Origin: an uncultured bacterium | GTDB lineage: Bacteria; Cyanobacteriota; Vampirovibrionia; Gastranaerophilales; Gastranaerophilaceae | DNA length: 39,287 nt | Direction: 5' to 3' | Assembly (NCBI GenBank): GCA_900549855.1 | Contig: URPS01000019.1 | Span: 1 to 39,287 of the forward strand | Shown here: in pieces, positions 23,138 through 31,396 of the stretch | Position numbering within the stretch: the stretch's first letter is position 1 | How the letters are laid out: every line of letters begins with the position of its first letter | Translations under genes and position numbers: made by a program | The notes under the pieces: generated by a model | Database searches by the model: none | Told to the model about the DNA's origin: nothing | The model's input: the letters and a program-made list of their open reading frames with translations, nothing else

Positions 23138-24199
23138 TTAGTTATTTTCTTCTCCAGGGACACCAAGAGAGATTCTTTTATCTTTCGGATTAAACTTGAT
23201 AATCTGTGTATCAACCTTATCACCAGCATTAAGAATACAATTATTTTTATTTTGATAAGCAACAAGAGAAGATTGTGGAAGCAATGCTTCAACTCCAGGG
23301 AGAACTTCTACAAATGCCCCAAATGGTTTAATTCTGGTAATTACACCTTCTTTAATATCACCTTCTTTTAACTCTTCTTCTGCTTTAATCCATGGATCAG
23401 GCTCGGTATTTTTCAAGCTCAAACTAATTCTCTGTTTTGCGTGGTCTATGTCAATAATTTCAACATTGATTTCTTGACCAACTTTGAGTAAATCTGTAGG
23501 ATGTTCAACCCATTTCCAAGAAATTTGAGAAAGTGGAAGTAAGCAATCAACACCACCAACATTTACAAATGCGCCAAAATCAGTTATGCGAACAACTTCA
23601 CCTTTAACAATTTGACCGACTTCAACTTGTGCAAATACATTTTTGCGTGTTTCCGCCATATTTGTTTCAAATACTTTTTTGTTAGACAAAATTAGATTAT
23701 TTTGAGATTTATCCAAGGATAAAATCTTAACTTCTATTTTATCTCCAGGGTTGCAAATTGTTTCTCTTGCGCACAATTGACCTTGCGGAATAAAACCTTG
23801 AACACCGGAAACATCAACAACAACACCGCCTTTAACCATTTGCGATACAATAACAGCGATTGTTTCATCTGCTTCTTTAATTTTTTCAAGTTCTGCCCAA
23901 GTATGTGCAAGATGAACTTTCTTGTAGGATAGAGTGAATTTACCGTTTTCATCACAATCTTGTGTAATCAAAAATTCATACTCTGTATTCAAATCCAAAA
24001 CATCTTGAACCTTAGCTTTTCTATCTGATGAAACTTCATAAGCCGGAACAAAAGCAGTACATTTTGAACCTATATCAACTATCGCCCCATCTGCTTCATA
24101 AGCACACACAACCCCTTTTACTATATCACCTCTTTTAAATTTGTAGTCATACTTAGCAAGAAGTGCTTCAAAATCACAATCTGAATACTTTTCAACCAT
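23138..24199 (-). CDS. rpsA: S1 RNA-binding domain protein (ribosomal protein S1-like, four domains)
   Basis: Four S1 domains follow one another at about 20-88, 105-172, 190-260 and 275-345, each with the G-x-V-x-x-G-x-V and G-x-x-GF-P type pattern (GDIVKGVVCAYEADGAIVDIG, then DFGAFVNVGGVDCLLP, then PFGAFVEVLPGVEALLP). Ribosomal protein S1 holds mRNA on the small subunit. The length of 353 is short compared with the six-domain E. coli protein and close to the cyanobacterial and Gram-positive forms. The third and fourth domains are closest to consensus. AAGGAG lies 7 bases before the ATG. It is transcribed alone. It could also be a general RNA-binding S1 protein rather than a ribosome component. 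Confidence 0.88.
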   Translation of the reverse strand: MVEKYSDCDFEALLAKYDYKFKRGDIVKGVVCAYEADGAIVDIGSKCTAFVPAYEVSSDRKAKVQDVLDLNTEYEFLITQDCDENGKFTLSYKKVHLAHTWAELEKIKEADETIAVIVSQMVKGGVVVDVSGVQGFIPQGQLCARETICNPGDKIEVKILSLDKSQNNLILSNKKVFETNMAETRKNVFAQVEVGQIVKGEVVRITDFGAFVNVGGVDCLLPLSQISWKWVEHPTDLLKVGQEINVEIIDIDHAKQRISLSLKNTEPDPWIKAEEELKEGDIKEGVITRIKPFGAFVEVLPGVEALLPQSSLVAYQNKNNCILNAGDKVDTQIIKFNPKDKRISLGVPGEENN

Positions 24200-24342
24200 T
24201 CGTATTCTCCTTATACATAATAAACACGCAGTTATTATAGCATACTTAGCGGATTAGAGCAATAGGCTCTAGAATTTCAAGTATTTATGTTACTCAAATT
24301 TAATAATTTTGTTTTTCTAAAATAAAACTATTGATCAAAAAG

Positions 24343-24366
24343 TAGGTCAAGCATTGCCTGACAATA
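24343..24366 (+). repeat. REP-like hairpin, GTCAGGCATTGCCTGAC family, copy 2
   Basis: GTAG followed by GTCAAGCATTGCCTGACA, lying between the S1-domain gene and truB. It matches the units at 15340 and 36528 with few changes. Confidence 0.7.
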
Positions 24367-24386
24367 ATGATATTGGTTATTTAAAG

Positions 24387-25247
24387 TTACAAAAATACTT
24401 TTTCGCATTTCAAAAACTTACCATCAAACTTTGCAATTGCAGCAAGTTTTTCTTTGTCCATTAAAGTTACAAATTCATCAATCTCAAATGGTTGGTTTGG
24501 TATAATTGTCATTCCATTAGATATTTTCTTTTTTTCTTCTTCATTCAAATTATAAACAGCAAAATTTAATTTTTCTGTGGGGTAAATTAGTTTCTTTGTA
24601 ACGATTTCAGGTGAATTCAAATCTTCTAGTTTTATAGAATTGTCAACATAAAAATCACCTGCTTTTATTCTCACCAGTTTAATTAGATGTCCTAATGCTC
24701 CAAGTTTTTCACCTAAATCATTCGCAATTGAGCGGATGTAAGTACCTTTTGAGCAAACAATTCTAATTTCGGCTTGTTGAGCAGCTTGGTTAAAATTCAC
24801 GAGTTCCAACTCAAAAATGGTAACTTTTCGTGGCTCAATTTTGACTTCCTGTCCAGCTCTGGCATATTCATATAATTTTTTGCCGTTAATTTTTATTGCA
24901 GAATAAATTGGAGGTAATTGTTCAATTTCTCCACGGAAAAACTTCAAATTTTCTTCTATGTCTTCTTGAGTAACAATTTTGTCAGAAGTTTTGACAACTT
25001 CACCTTCTGTATCGTAAGTTGTGGTAGAGCTTCCAAATTGAATTGTTCCAATATACGCTTTCTCGTCATTAAGATATTCAATTAATCGAGTAGCTTTTCC
25101 TATACAAATAGGTAAAACTCCTTCAGCAAACGGGTCTAACGTTCCGGTATGACCGATTTGTTTAACCTTGGTAACACGTCTTAAAATAGCAACAACATCG
25201 TGCGAAGTTTTGCCGGTTGGTTTATATACGTTCAAAAATCCGAACAT
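24387..25247 (-). CDS. truB: tRNA pseudouridine-55 synthase
   Basis: Makes pseudouridine at position 55 in the T loop of tRNAs. The catalytic motif GHTGTLDPFAEGVLP is intact, with Asp38 as nucleophile, and the later KGTYIRSIANDLGEKLGA motif is also present. The length of 286 is normal and includes a short C-terminal extension that ends in DGKFLKCEKVFL, consistent with a small PUA-like domain. It starts 2 bases after the rbfA stop, so rbfA-truB form an operon as in many bacteria. It has no ribosome site anomaly. Confidence 0.96.
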   Translation of the reverse strand: MFGFLNVYKPTGKTSHDVVAILRRVTKVKQIGHTGTLDPFAEGVLPICIGKATRLIEYLNDEKAYIGTIQFGSSTTTYDTEGEVVKTSDKIVTQEDIEENLKFFRGEIEQLPPIYSAIKINGKKLYEYARAGQEVKIEPRKVTIFELELVNFNQAAQQAEIRIVCSKGTYIRSIANDLGEKLGALGHLIKLVRIKAGDFYVDNSIKLEDLNSPEIVTKKLIYPTEKLNFAVYNLNEEEKKKISNGMTIIPNQPFEIDEFVTLMDKEKLAAIAKFDGKFLKCEKVFL

Positions 25248-25249
25248 AT

Positions 25250-25597
25250 TTATTTTATCTCACCGCTTGAAATCTTGTTAATCAAATCAAGTACTCGAGA
25301 ACCTTGTTCAAGCCCGTCTGAATAGATGAATTTGATTTCCGGAGTTACACGTAATCTAATACGCTTGCCGATTTCATAACGAACTTTGCCGGTATTTTTT
25401 TCGATAATTTCTTTGTCTTTTGCGACTTGTTCTTCTGAACCTAAAACACTATAGTAAACTTTTGCATAAGAATTATCATGAGAAACTTCAACGTCCACAA
25501 TTGATAAAACGCCTTCAATCCCTCTAACTTCTTTTCTGATAATATCAGAGATATCGCGCATTAATTCTTTCCTAACTCGTTCATTTCTTAAAGACAT
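25250..25597 (-). CDS. rbfA: Ribosome-binding factor A
   Basis: A small KH-fold protein needed for maturation of the 30S subunit and the 5' end of 16S rRNA. The 115 residues fit the family, with LRNERVRKELMRDISDII at the start, the VSHDNSYAKVYYSV strand and the RVTPEIKFIYSDGLEQGSRV segment near the end. A good AAGGAG lies before the ATG. It is the first gene of the rbfA-truB pair; infB, often upstream, is not present. It is divergent from rpmH, and the roughly 130-base gap must hold both promoters. Confidence 0.95.
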   Translation of the reverse strand: MSLRNERVRKELMRDISDIIRKEVRGIEGVLSIVDVEVSHDNSYAKVYYSVLGSEEQVAKDKEIIEKNTGKVRYEIGKRIRLRVTPEIKFIYSDGLEQGSRVLDLINKISSGEIK

Positions 25598-25726
25598 TGT
25601 TTTTCTCCTTTGTAATTCTGATACCTGTATTATAACATGAAAAAATAACCCCCACTTGACTAAAATTCATGTTTTCGATAGCATGAGGTCATCATAAGTA
25701 GAATAAGCTGAAAAGGGAATAAAAAA

Positions 25727-25879
25727 ATGAGACGTACACTAGAAGGAACAAAAATTAAAAGACAGCATGTAAGCGGTTTCCGTGCAAGAATGGCTACTCC
25801 GGGTGGTCAAGAAGTTTTAAACAGAAGACGTGCTAAAGGCAGACATCAAATAGCAATTTCAGGCAGCAAACGTGCTTAG
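25727..25879 (+). CDS. rpmH: 50S ribosomal protein L34
   Basis: A 50-residue frame, read directly from the plus strand, is ribosomal protein L34. It starts MRRTLEGTKIKRQHVSGF and keeps the invariant FRARMATPGGQEVL and RRRAKGRH segments. The RTLEGT start is closer to cyanobacterial L34 (RTLGGT/RTLEGT) than to the KRTYQPS form of most bacteria, which supports the lineage call. The C-terminus is extended by a few residues. AAAGGG lies before the ATG. L34 usually sits beside rnpA near the origin; here it is alone, closed by its own terminator. Confidence 0.95.
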   Translation: MRRTLEGTKIKRQHVSGFRARMATPGGQEVLNRRRAKGRHQIAISGSKRA

Positions 25880-25907
25880 TCTGAAAAATTAGGTTTAATT
25901 TGATTAA

Positions 25908-25938
25908 AAAAAGACTGGCAATATCACCAGTCTTTTTT
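25908..25938 (+). terminator. Terminator of rpmH
   Basis: AAGACTGG and CCAGTCTT form a stem around a short loop and are followed by TTTTTTGTG. It lies about 30 bases after the rpmH stop codon. Confidence 0.88.
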
Positions 25939-25958
25939 GTGTTTAAGTTTAAGTTAAT

Positions 25959-26048
25959 GGTGCATAGAATGCATCCTACACTGACAAAGTAAATTGCGTT
26001 TTTTGAACGAATTTATGTTTAAAAATCGTAGGGTGCATACTATGCACC
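25959..26048. repeat. Tail-to-tail REP pair, GGGTGCATACTATGCACC family
   Basis: The right unit (26028-26048) is GTAG followed by GGTGCATACTATGCACC. The left unit (25959-25979) is its inverse with two changes, ending in CCTAC. The pair is therefore two GTAG-led hairpins facing away from each other, 48 bases apart. It lies between rpmH and the lyase gene, both ending here. Confidence 0.8.
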
Positions 26049-26084
26049 AATTATCTACAATTCACTTTTCACTATTCACTCGTA

Positions 26085-27308
26085 TCACAACTTTTTAACA
26101 ATTTCTTCCAAGCAAATTTTTACGTGTGCATAATTTAAGCCACCCTGCATATAAGCTACATATGGTGCACGCATAGGACCATCTGCTGAAAGCTCTATTG
26201 TTGAACCTTCAATAAATGTTCCTCCTGCCATAATAACTTGATCTTCATACCCCGGAATATATTCCGGAATAGGTGTTACATAGCCGTTAACAGGAGATAA
26301 AGATTGGATAGTTCTACAAAATTCTTCCAAATGCTCAGGTTTGCCAAAGATTATGTTTTGTATAATATCCGTTCTTTTTTCGTCGTGTCTTGGGCTGGAA
26401 TTGAATCCGATATCTTCAAAAACTTTTGCTGCTAAAATAGCACCTTTTACTGCTTCTGAAACGATTGATGGTGCCATAAACAGACCTTGAAAAATAAGTC
26501 TGTGCTGATTAAACATAGCTCCGCCTTCAGAACCGATACCTGGGGCTGTTAGTCTATTTGCGGCACGTTCAACGAGCAATTCTTTACCTGCAATATAACC
26601 ACCGGCTTCTACAATTCCTCCTCCGGGGTTTTTAATCAAAGAACCAGCCATCAGGTCTGCTCCAACTTCTAGCGGCTCTTTATTATCTACAAATTCACCG
26701 TAACAGTTATCGACAAAGCAGATACAATCAGGATTTTTGGATTTTACAATCTTACAAATTTTTTCAATCGTTTCCATAGAAAGTGATTTTCTTGTTGAAT
26801 ATCCTTTAGAACGTTGAATTAAAACCATAGTAGTTGTGTTATCAACCATTTTTTCTAATCTGTCGAAATCAATGTCAGTGTTGTTTATTAGAGGAACTTC
26901 GTCATACAAAACTCCGTTACCAATCAATGATGAACGTTTTGTTTCTTCATCTCCGGCTGTTCCGATAACTTCCTGCATGGTATCATAAGGCGCACCGGCA
27001 ACAGAAAGTAATTTATCACCGTGTCTTAGGTTACCAAACAGTGCACAAGCAAGAGTATGTGTACCGGAAGCAAAATGGATTCTTACCAGTGCTTTTTCGG
27101 CACAAAATACTTGCGCAAAAACTTTATCCAAAACTTCTCTGCCCAAGTCATCGTGACCGTAGCCGGAAACTGTGTAGAAGTGTTCCGGTGCAACTTTGTT
27201 ATCAAAAAAAGCTTTCAAAACTTTTCTTTGGTTATAATCTCTTATTTCATTAACTTGTTCAAATTCTTTTTCTAACGCTTTTTCGGCTAATTTAAAATCA
27301 TAATTCAT
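26085..27308 (-). CDS. PLP-dependent methionine gamma-lyase-family protein (YnbB-like)
   Basis: A 407-residue pyridoxal-phosphate enzyme of the family once named aluminium-resistance protein and related to methionine gamma-lyase. The cofactor Lys is predicted at 226 in AGSLIKNPGGG, and Asp200 in FVDNCYGEF would hold the pyridine nitrogen. Other signs are SGYGHDDLGRE, ASGTHTLACALFGNL and APGIGSEGGAM. The true substrate is not known for this subfamily; a carbon-sulfur lyase role is likely. AAAGGGA precedes the start. In Firmicutes the gene often lies near glnR-glnA, but here no nitrogen gene is near. It is divergent from the metal transporter gene. Confidence 0.9.
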   Translation of the reverse strand: MNYDFKLAEKALEKEFEQVNEIRDYNQRKVLKAFFDNKVAPEHFYTVSGYGHDDLGREVLDKVFAQVFCAEKALVRIHFASGTHTLACALFGNLRHGDKLLSVAGAPYDTMQEVIGTAGDEETKRSSLIGNGVLYDEVPLINNTDIDFDRLEKMVDNTTTMVLIQRSKGYSTRKSLSMETIEKICKIVKSKNPDCICFVDNCYGEFVDNKEPLEVGADLMAGSLIKNPGGGIVEAGGYIAGKELLVERAANRLTAPGIGSEGGAMFNQHRLIFQGLFMAPSIVSEAVKGAILAAKVFEDIGFNSSPRHDEKRTDIIQNIIFGKPEHLEEFCRTIQSLSPVNGYVTPIPEYIPGYEDQVIMAGGTFIEGSTIELSADGPMRAPYVAYMQGGLNYAHVKICLEEIVKKL

Positions 27309-27409
27309 AATATATTTCCCTTTTGGTTTAATTATAGAATAAAGCGGTTTTTAAATCAAAATGGTGTCAATAGTCCTACAAATATCGGATTGACGGATTA
27401 TTGAATTAG

Positions 27410-28366
27410 ATGTTTAATTACATTATGCTTATAAGTTTAATTGAAAAAATAAATAGTATAAATGAGTTTTTGTTTGCACCAATTGATAATATTGTAGAAA
27501 AATTACCATTTGCGGATTGGGCAGTAGATGCAATATGTGACAGTATTCACTTGATACCGTTTTTGTTTTTTGTATTTTTAATAATAGAAATATTAGAATT
27601 TTATTATGCTGATAAAATCAATTCAACATTAAAAAAGACAGGTAAAGGCAGTGTGCTAATTGGTGCGCTTGCAGCAATTTTCCCTCAATGCGGTTTTTCT
27701 GTTATTGCAAGTAGTCTTTATGTCGATAGAATTATTACACGTGGGACATTGATAGCAGTGTATTTATCAACTTCTGATGAAACAATTCCAATTTTGCTCG
27801 CAACACCTTCTAAAGCTTATTTGATAATACCGATTGTCGGACTAAAACTATTGATTGGCATTGTAATGGGATATTTTGTAGATTTTGCACTTCCTCAAAA
27901 AGCTCAATTGGTAAAAAATTCAGAACAAAGCTTTGAAGACCGTATTGAAGAAGGTTGCTGTAAACATGATTTGGAACATGGAAACAAGCGTGAAATAATT
28001 ATTCACCCTATTTTACACACAATAAATATCTGGGGATTTATCTTAGCAATAACTCTTGTTCTAAATTACTCTTTAACAAATATAACAATCACTGATTTTA
28101 TAAGCGGTGGTAAGCTTTTGCAGCCAATATTTGCAGCATTTGTAGGTTTAATACCTAATTGCGCAATATCAATCGGACTTACTATGATGTTAATCAAAGG
28201 CACAATTACTTTTGGTGCGGTAATCAGCGGTTTGTTAGCTAATGCAGGTTTAGGACTTCTTGTATTACTTAAAAATAATGATTTTAAAGATACATTAAAA
28301 ATAATTTTTATACTTTTATTGATAAGTATTATATCCGGTTTGGCTATTAATTTAATGTTAGGATAA
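27410..28366 (+). CDS. Predicted 10-TM heavy-metal (possibly manganese) exporter
   Basis: A polytopic membrane protein of 318 residues with two related halves. Each half has a conserved helix with a Cys: AAIFPQCGFSVIASSLYVDR (about 89-108) and FVGLIPNCAISIGLTMM (about 247-263). Between them is a hydrophilic loop with GCCKHDLEHGNKRE, rich in Cys and His, which may bind metal. This matches the family annotated as putative manganese transporter or 10-TM heavy-metal exporter. The ion is not fixed by the sequence. No ribosome site is clear at the first ATG; an ATG five codons later is an alternative. I see no manganese riboswitch upstream. It is followed by a MITE-like element. Confidence 0.82.
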   Translation: MFNYIMLISLIEKINSINEFLFAPIDNIVEKLPFADWAVDAICDSIHLIPFLFFVFLIIEILEFYYADKINSTLKKTGKGSVLIGALAAIFPQCGFSVIASSLYVDRIITRGTLIAVYLSTSDETIPILLATPSKAYLIIPIVGLKLLIGIVMGYFVDFALPQKAQLVKNSEQSFEDRIEEGCCKHDLEHGNKREIIIHPILHTINIWGFILAITLVLNYSLTNITITDFISGGKLLQPIFAAFVGLIPNCAISIGLTMMLIKGTITFGAVISGLLANAGLGLLVLLKNNDFKDTLKIIFILLLISIISGLAINLMLG

Positions 28367-28402
28367 AATCCGCTCTAGCTACGAATGCGAGTGTGGTTTG
28401 AT

Positions 28403-28742
28403 GAGTTGAAAGTTGAAAGTGGAAAGTTGTTTTAAAGCGGTTAGTAGTTGCAACTATTAGAATGCCGTCATTACGAGGAACGTTAGTGACGAAGTAATCC
28501 AGTTTGATAATAATTTATAGATTGCCACGAAAATCTGTGATTTGTATGTAGATTTCTCCCTTGCGGGCAAGCCCCCTCCCTAGCCCTCCCCCATGGAGAG
28601 GGAATGTGCGCCTCGAAATATTACTTTACAACCCTCGTTCATTGTGGGAGAGGGAACAGCCATGTAGGTCAGCTTTACTAAGCTGACAAAATCTTTAACC
28701 TTTTAAAGCAACTTTTTACTTTCAACTTTCAATTTTCCACTC
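28403..28742. mobile_element. MITE-like element, copy 3, with nested repeats
   Basis: The ends are inverted repeats: GAGTTGAAAGTTGAAAGT with AAAGTTGTTTTAAAG on the left, and AAAGCAACTTTTTACTTTC with AACTTTCAATTTTCCACTC on the right. The left interior carries GCCGTCATTACGAGGAACG and GACGAAGTAATCCAG as in the copy near 15085. The right interior instead carries the GC-rich CCCTCCCTAGCCCTCCCCC repeat and the GTAG-led GTCAGC hairpin, so other repeats have inserted or recombined into it. No coding capacity. Confidence 0.7.
28664..28687 (+). repeat. REP-like hairpin, GTCAGC family, copy 2
   Basis: GTAG followed by GTCAGCTTTACTAAGCTGAC, a near-perfect palindrome, with CTTTAACCTTTTAAA after it. It is the inverse of the unit at 15035-15058, including the flank. 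Confidence 0.7.
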
Positions 28743-28957
28743 ACCTACATACCCCCCAACTGGACTCTCTTTTTCGGCAATGTTTTAATCTCTGAAAAAT
28801 TCCATAATTTAGAAGTTAGTTTTCTTGAGGTAACTCAGGAAGGGGTAAATGCTAATTGAATTTAGAAGCCATAAAATTCCCCAAAAATAAATAACGGACT
28901 TATACTTCTGAATCAATAGATTAAACATCTACTCTACCTATCAAAAAGGAGGTTAAA

Positions 28958-30907
28958 ATGACGATTAGAAAACTTACTGTGGCAGCTGCAATTGCCGTTG
29001 GAATAGCAACATGTTCATTTAATACGGTAATGGCAGCGTGCCCATGTGACGAGCGTCCTGTTGTTACTCAGGGAGCTTGTCCTATTGAAGAAATTCCGGA
29101 AGTTACAGGTGCAGCTTGCCCTTGTGAGGCAATGCCACAACCTGACTGCGGTTGTGGAGCAGCTCCTCAATGTGAACCGGATCCAATTCCTTCATGCGCA
29201 TTGTGCCCTGGCGTAAAAGATTTGTCACGAGAAGATATGAAACAAGTTTATTCATATCCTAACGCTGTTTACGGGTACAACAATTTTGTAGGTACAGAAA
29301 AAGACTCTATCTACACAGCAGAAGGTTTCTCAGTCAATAGAGAAATCAACAAACTTACAGCAGGAACAATGGGTACAACTGTTGCTACTGACGGTTCTGT
29401 TACAGGTGCGGCTTCAAACATTCCTTGTTTGAATGATTTAGCAAGACATAACGGAACACCAATCATTAGAGATGAAGCTAAAATGGATGGAAATGGCTGT
29501 CCAATTCAAATGGGCACAGCAAATTCTATGCAAGCAATCAAAAAAACATTAGTCCCTTTTGATTTGTCACCATTTAATAACATGACAGGTGCTGCAGCAA
29601 ACTTGCAAATGTTTCCGGACGTACCTGACGGTTACTGGGCTTCCTGCGAAATCGACAAACTAGCTACAAATGATATTGTAGTAGGTTATCCTGACAGATT
29701 GTTCAAACCTTCACGTAACATTACTCGTGCTGAATTTGCAACAATGTTAGTTAAAGGTTTAGACAAAGACATGTACAATTGTGCACCGGAAAAATTATTC
29801 TCTGATGTTCCGACAAATCATTGGGCAAACTCTGCAATTACTGCTGCTGTTCACCAAGATTTGTTAAAAGGATATCCTAACGGAAAATTTGAACCGGCTC
29901 ATAATGTAACTCGTGCAGAAGCTCTTTGCGCTTTATCTAAGGGAGTTAAATGTCCAACAATGGATAAATGTAAAGCACAAGAAATTTTATCTAAATATTG
30001 CGACGGTAATACAGTTCCGGAATGGGCTCAAATACCTATAGCAATTGCTTTGGATAAAGGTGCTTTAAATAATTCTCCAAACCCTAATACAATTGCGCCA
30101 TTCAAAGATGCTTCTCGTGCAGATATAGCAGCAATGTTGCAAAATATTCGTGTTGCAGCAGGTATAGATAAGAATCCTGTAACTGCAAACAATGACTGTC
30201 CAATTTGTCCGGTTGATAAAAAAGCATTCATTGAAAACGAAGAAATTGTTAAAATTCCAACATTACAGTTAGAATTTAAGGATCAAGTTACGGCTAAATC
30301 TTCTCACGTTGGTCAAAGATTTGCGGCTAAAACATTAGAAGATGTTACAATTAACGGTCAATTATACCCTTGCGGTTCTAAGGTGTATGGTAAGGTTGTA
30401 GAAGTAATCAGACCATCCGGCTGTCAAAAAGGTGCTTTAAAACTTGCGTTCACAGAAATTGAACACTGCGGTCAAAAAGCTACATTACCAAGACAAATAC
30501 TTAACGCAGAAATTAACAAATCTAATACTCCAAATATCGTATCAAGAATTGTTACAGCTCCACTTACTTGGGGTGGTCAAATGTTAGGTATTGTAGGTAG
30601 AACAACAGGCGGTATGTTGTCTAACTTAGGTAACGCTTTAGAAGACGTTGCTTCAGGTACAGGTATTGCTTTAGGAGAAACTTTCCAAGGTCAATTTATG
30701 GCTGCCGGCAGAAGCTTAGGTGACGTAGTTAAAGACACAGTTAAAGCCCCTATTGACCTAACAAGAACAGCAATTTCCGGTACTGTAGGTTTAGCACAAG
30801 CAACCGGCGATGAAGTTGGCTACTTGGTTGATGCTAAAGGTTATAAAATCTCAACTATTAACCCTAAAGAACATGTTACAATCGCATTTGGTTGCAGCGG
30901 CGAATAG
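28958..30907 (+). CDS. Secreted SLH-domain protein with Cys/Pro-rich N-terminus
   Basis: A 649-residue exported protein. Residues 1-26 are a signal peptide ending VMA. The mature N-terminus (27-88) is full of Cys and Pro pairs (ACPC repeated, DCGCG, CALCPG), suggesting disulfide links or metal binding. Three SLH domains follow at about 218-268, 282-330 and 353-400, with the FPDVPDGYWA and ITRAEFATML hallmarks; the third is more diverged. SLH domains bind the cell wall and, in diderm cyanobacteria-like cells, tie the outer membrane to it. The C-terminal 230 residues form an unassigned domain with a Gly-rich helical stretch (GMLSNLGNALEDVASGTGIA). Low codon bias for rare codons and a strong ribosome site suggest high expression. 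The exact role is unknown. Confidence 0.88.
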   Translation: MTIRKLTVAAAIAVGIATCSFNTVMAACPCDERPVVTQGACPIEEIPEVTGAACPCEAMPQPDCGCGAAPQCEPDPIPSCALCPGVKDLSREDMKQVYSYPNAVYGYNNFVGTEKDSIYTAEGFSVNREINKLTAGTMGTTVATDGSVTGAASNIPCLNDLARHNGTPIIRDEAKMDGNGCPIQMGTANSMQAIKKTLVPFDLSPFNNMTGAAANLQMFPDVPDGYWASCEIDKLATNDIVVGYPDRLFKPSRNITRAEFATMLVKGLDKDMYNCAPEKLFSDVPTNHWANSAITAAVHQDLLKGYPNGKFEPAHNVTRAEALCALSKGVKCPTMDKCKAQEILSKYCDGNTVPEWAQIPIAIALDKGALNNSPNPNTIAPFKDASRADIAAMLQNIRVAAGIDKNPVTANNDCPICPVDKKAFIENEEIVKIPTLQLEFKDQVTAKSSHVGQRFAAKTLEDVTINGQLYPCGSKVYGKVVEVIRPSGCQKGALKLAFTEIEHCGQKATLPRQILNAEINKSNTPNIVSRIVTAPLTWGGQMLGIVGRTTGGMLSNLGNALEDVASGTGIALGETFQGQFMAAGRSLGDVVKDTVKAPIDLTRTAISGTVGLAQATGDEVGYLVDAKGYKISTINPKEHVTIAFGCSGE

Positions 30908-30937
30908 TAAGTTAGTCGTTCGCTCATACAGGGGGGA

Positions 30938-30970
30938 AGAAGTCGTAGGATATACGGCTTCTTTCTTTTT
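30938..30970 (+). terminator. Terminator of the SLH gene
   Basis: AGAAGTCGT and ACGGCTTCT pair (one G-U pair) around AGGATAT and are followed by TTCTTTTT. Confidence 0.8.
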
Positions 30971-31002
30971 ATAATTGTAAATTTAAACTTTTTTATTAAA
31001 TC

Positions 31003-31037
31003 AAAAAGGGCTTCGGATAATTTCCGAAACCCTTTTT
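31003..31037. terminator. Terminator of tRNA-Pro
   Basis: AAAAAGGGCTTCGGA and TCCGAAACCCTTTTT form a long stem with a five-base loop. It sits just past the 3' end of the minus-strand tRNA and can work in both directions. Confidence 0.85.
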
Positions 31038-31048
31038 GGTTTAAATGG

Positions 31049-31122
31049 TCGGGATGACACGATTCGAACGTGCGACCCCCTCGTCCCAAGCGAGGTGCGC
31101 TACCAAACTGCGCCACATCCCG
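31049..31122 (-). tRNA. tRNA-Pro (anticodon TGG)
   Basis: A complete cloverleaf of 74 bases on the minus strand. The acceptor stem is CGGGATG/CATCCCG, the D stem GCGC/GCGC, the anticodon stem CCTCG/CGAGG with loop CTTGGGA, giving anticodon TGG, and the T loop is TTCGAAT. The discriminator is A and the following CCA is encoded in the DNA (31046-31048), unlike the tRNA-Phe of this window. Confidence 0.95.
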
Positions 31123-31126
31123 ATAT

Positions 31127-31212
31127 ATTCAGTTTTCATTTTGGTTTGTTGCGCACCTCCGGTGCTACCTCTCAGAAAACGTGACGTTTAGTCACCTTTT
31201 CTTCGGCAGAGT
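31127..31212 (-). repeat. REP-like element between the two tRNA-Pro 5' copies
   Basis: On the minus strand it reads GCCGAAGAAAAGGTGAC, an ACGT-centred hairpin (GTGACTAAACGTCAC), TTTTCTGAGAG and then GTAGCACC-GGA-GGTGC, a GTAG-led hairpin. The last arm plus GCAACAAACC resembles an inverted D arm of the tRNA (GGTGCGCTACCAAACC). The same order of parts is seen before tRNA-Phe. Confidence 0.65.
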
Positions 31213-31235
31213 CAAACTGCGCCACATCCCGATAT
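31213..31235 (-). pseudogene. 5' fragment of tRNA-Pro (direct repeat)
   Basis: Twenty-three bases, covering the last four of the leader and the first 19 of the tRNA (CGGGATGTGGCGCAGTTTG), are identical to 31104-31126. The copy ends in the D loop and cannot form a tRNA. It lies upstream of the intact gene in its direction of transcription. Confidence 0.85.
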
Positions 31236-31358
31236 TTGATTTTCAATGCCTTAACGAACTACGCTATTTAACATAACAATATCCAATCGCTAATGCATGA
31301 CAATCTTACTTTAAACAAAATTAGAAATCAAGTGTTTATTTACATTTTTTTGTAATTA

Positions 31359-31387
31359 TTGCCCGTAATTTTCATTTTGTGTATAAT
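31359..31387 (+). promoter_or_regulatory. Promoter of ilvB, implying a very short leader
   Basis: TTGCCC, 17 bases, TATAAT. The -10 ends 9 bases before the ATG at 31397, so transcription should start within a few bases of the start codon. It overlaps an earlier in-frame ATG (31379), which therefore cannot be the start. Confidence 0.65.
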
Positions 31388-31396
31388 TACTATGCA

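Larger units (their letters stand above)
28367..28957. other. Gene-free region with composite repeats before the SLH gene
   Basis: About 590 bases. The first 375 are the third MITE-like copy. The last 200 bases are AT-rich and hold the promoter region of the SLH gene, which I cannot define closely; a strong AAAGGAGG lies 6 bases before its ATG. Confidence 0.5.

Noticed and set aside
27309..27409. Manganese riboswitch before the predicted metal exporter
   Set aside because: The 100-base gap has no GGGGAGUA-type motifs or stable paired stems.
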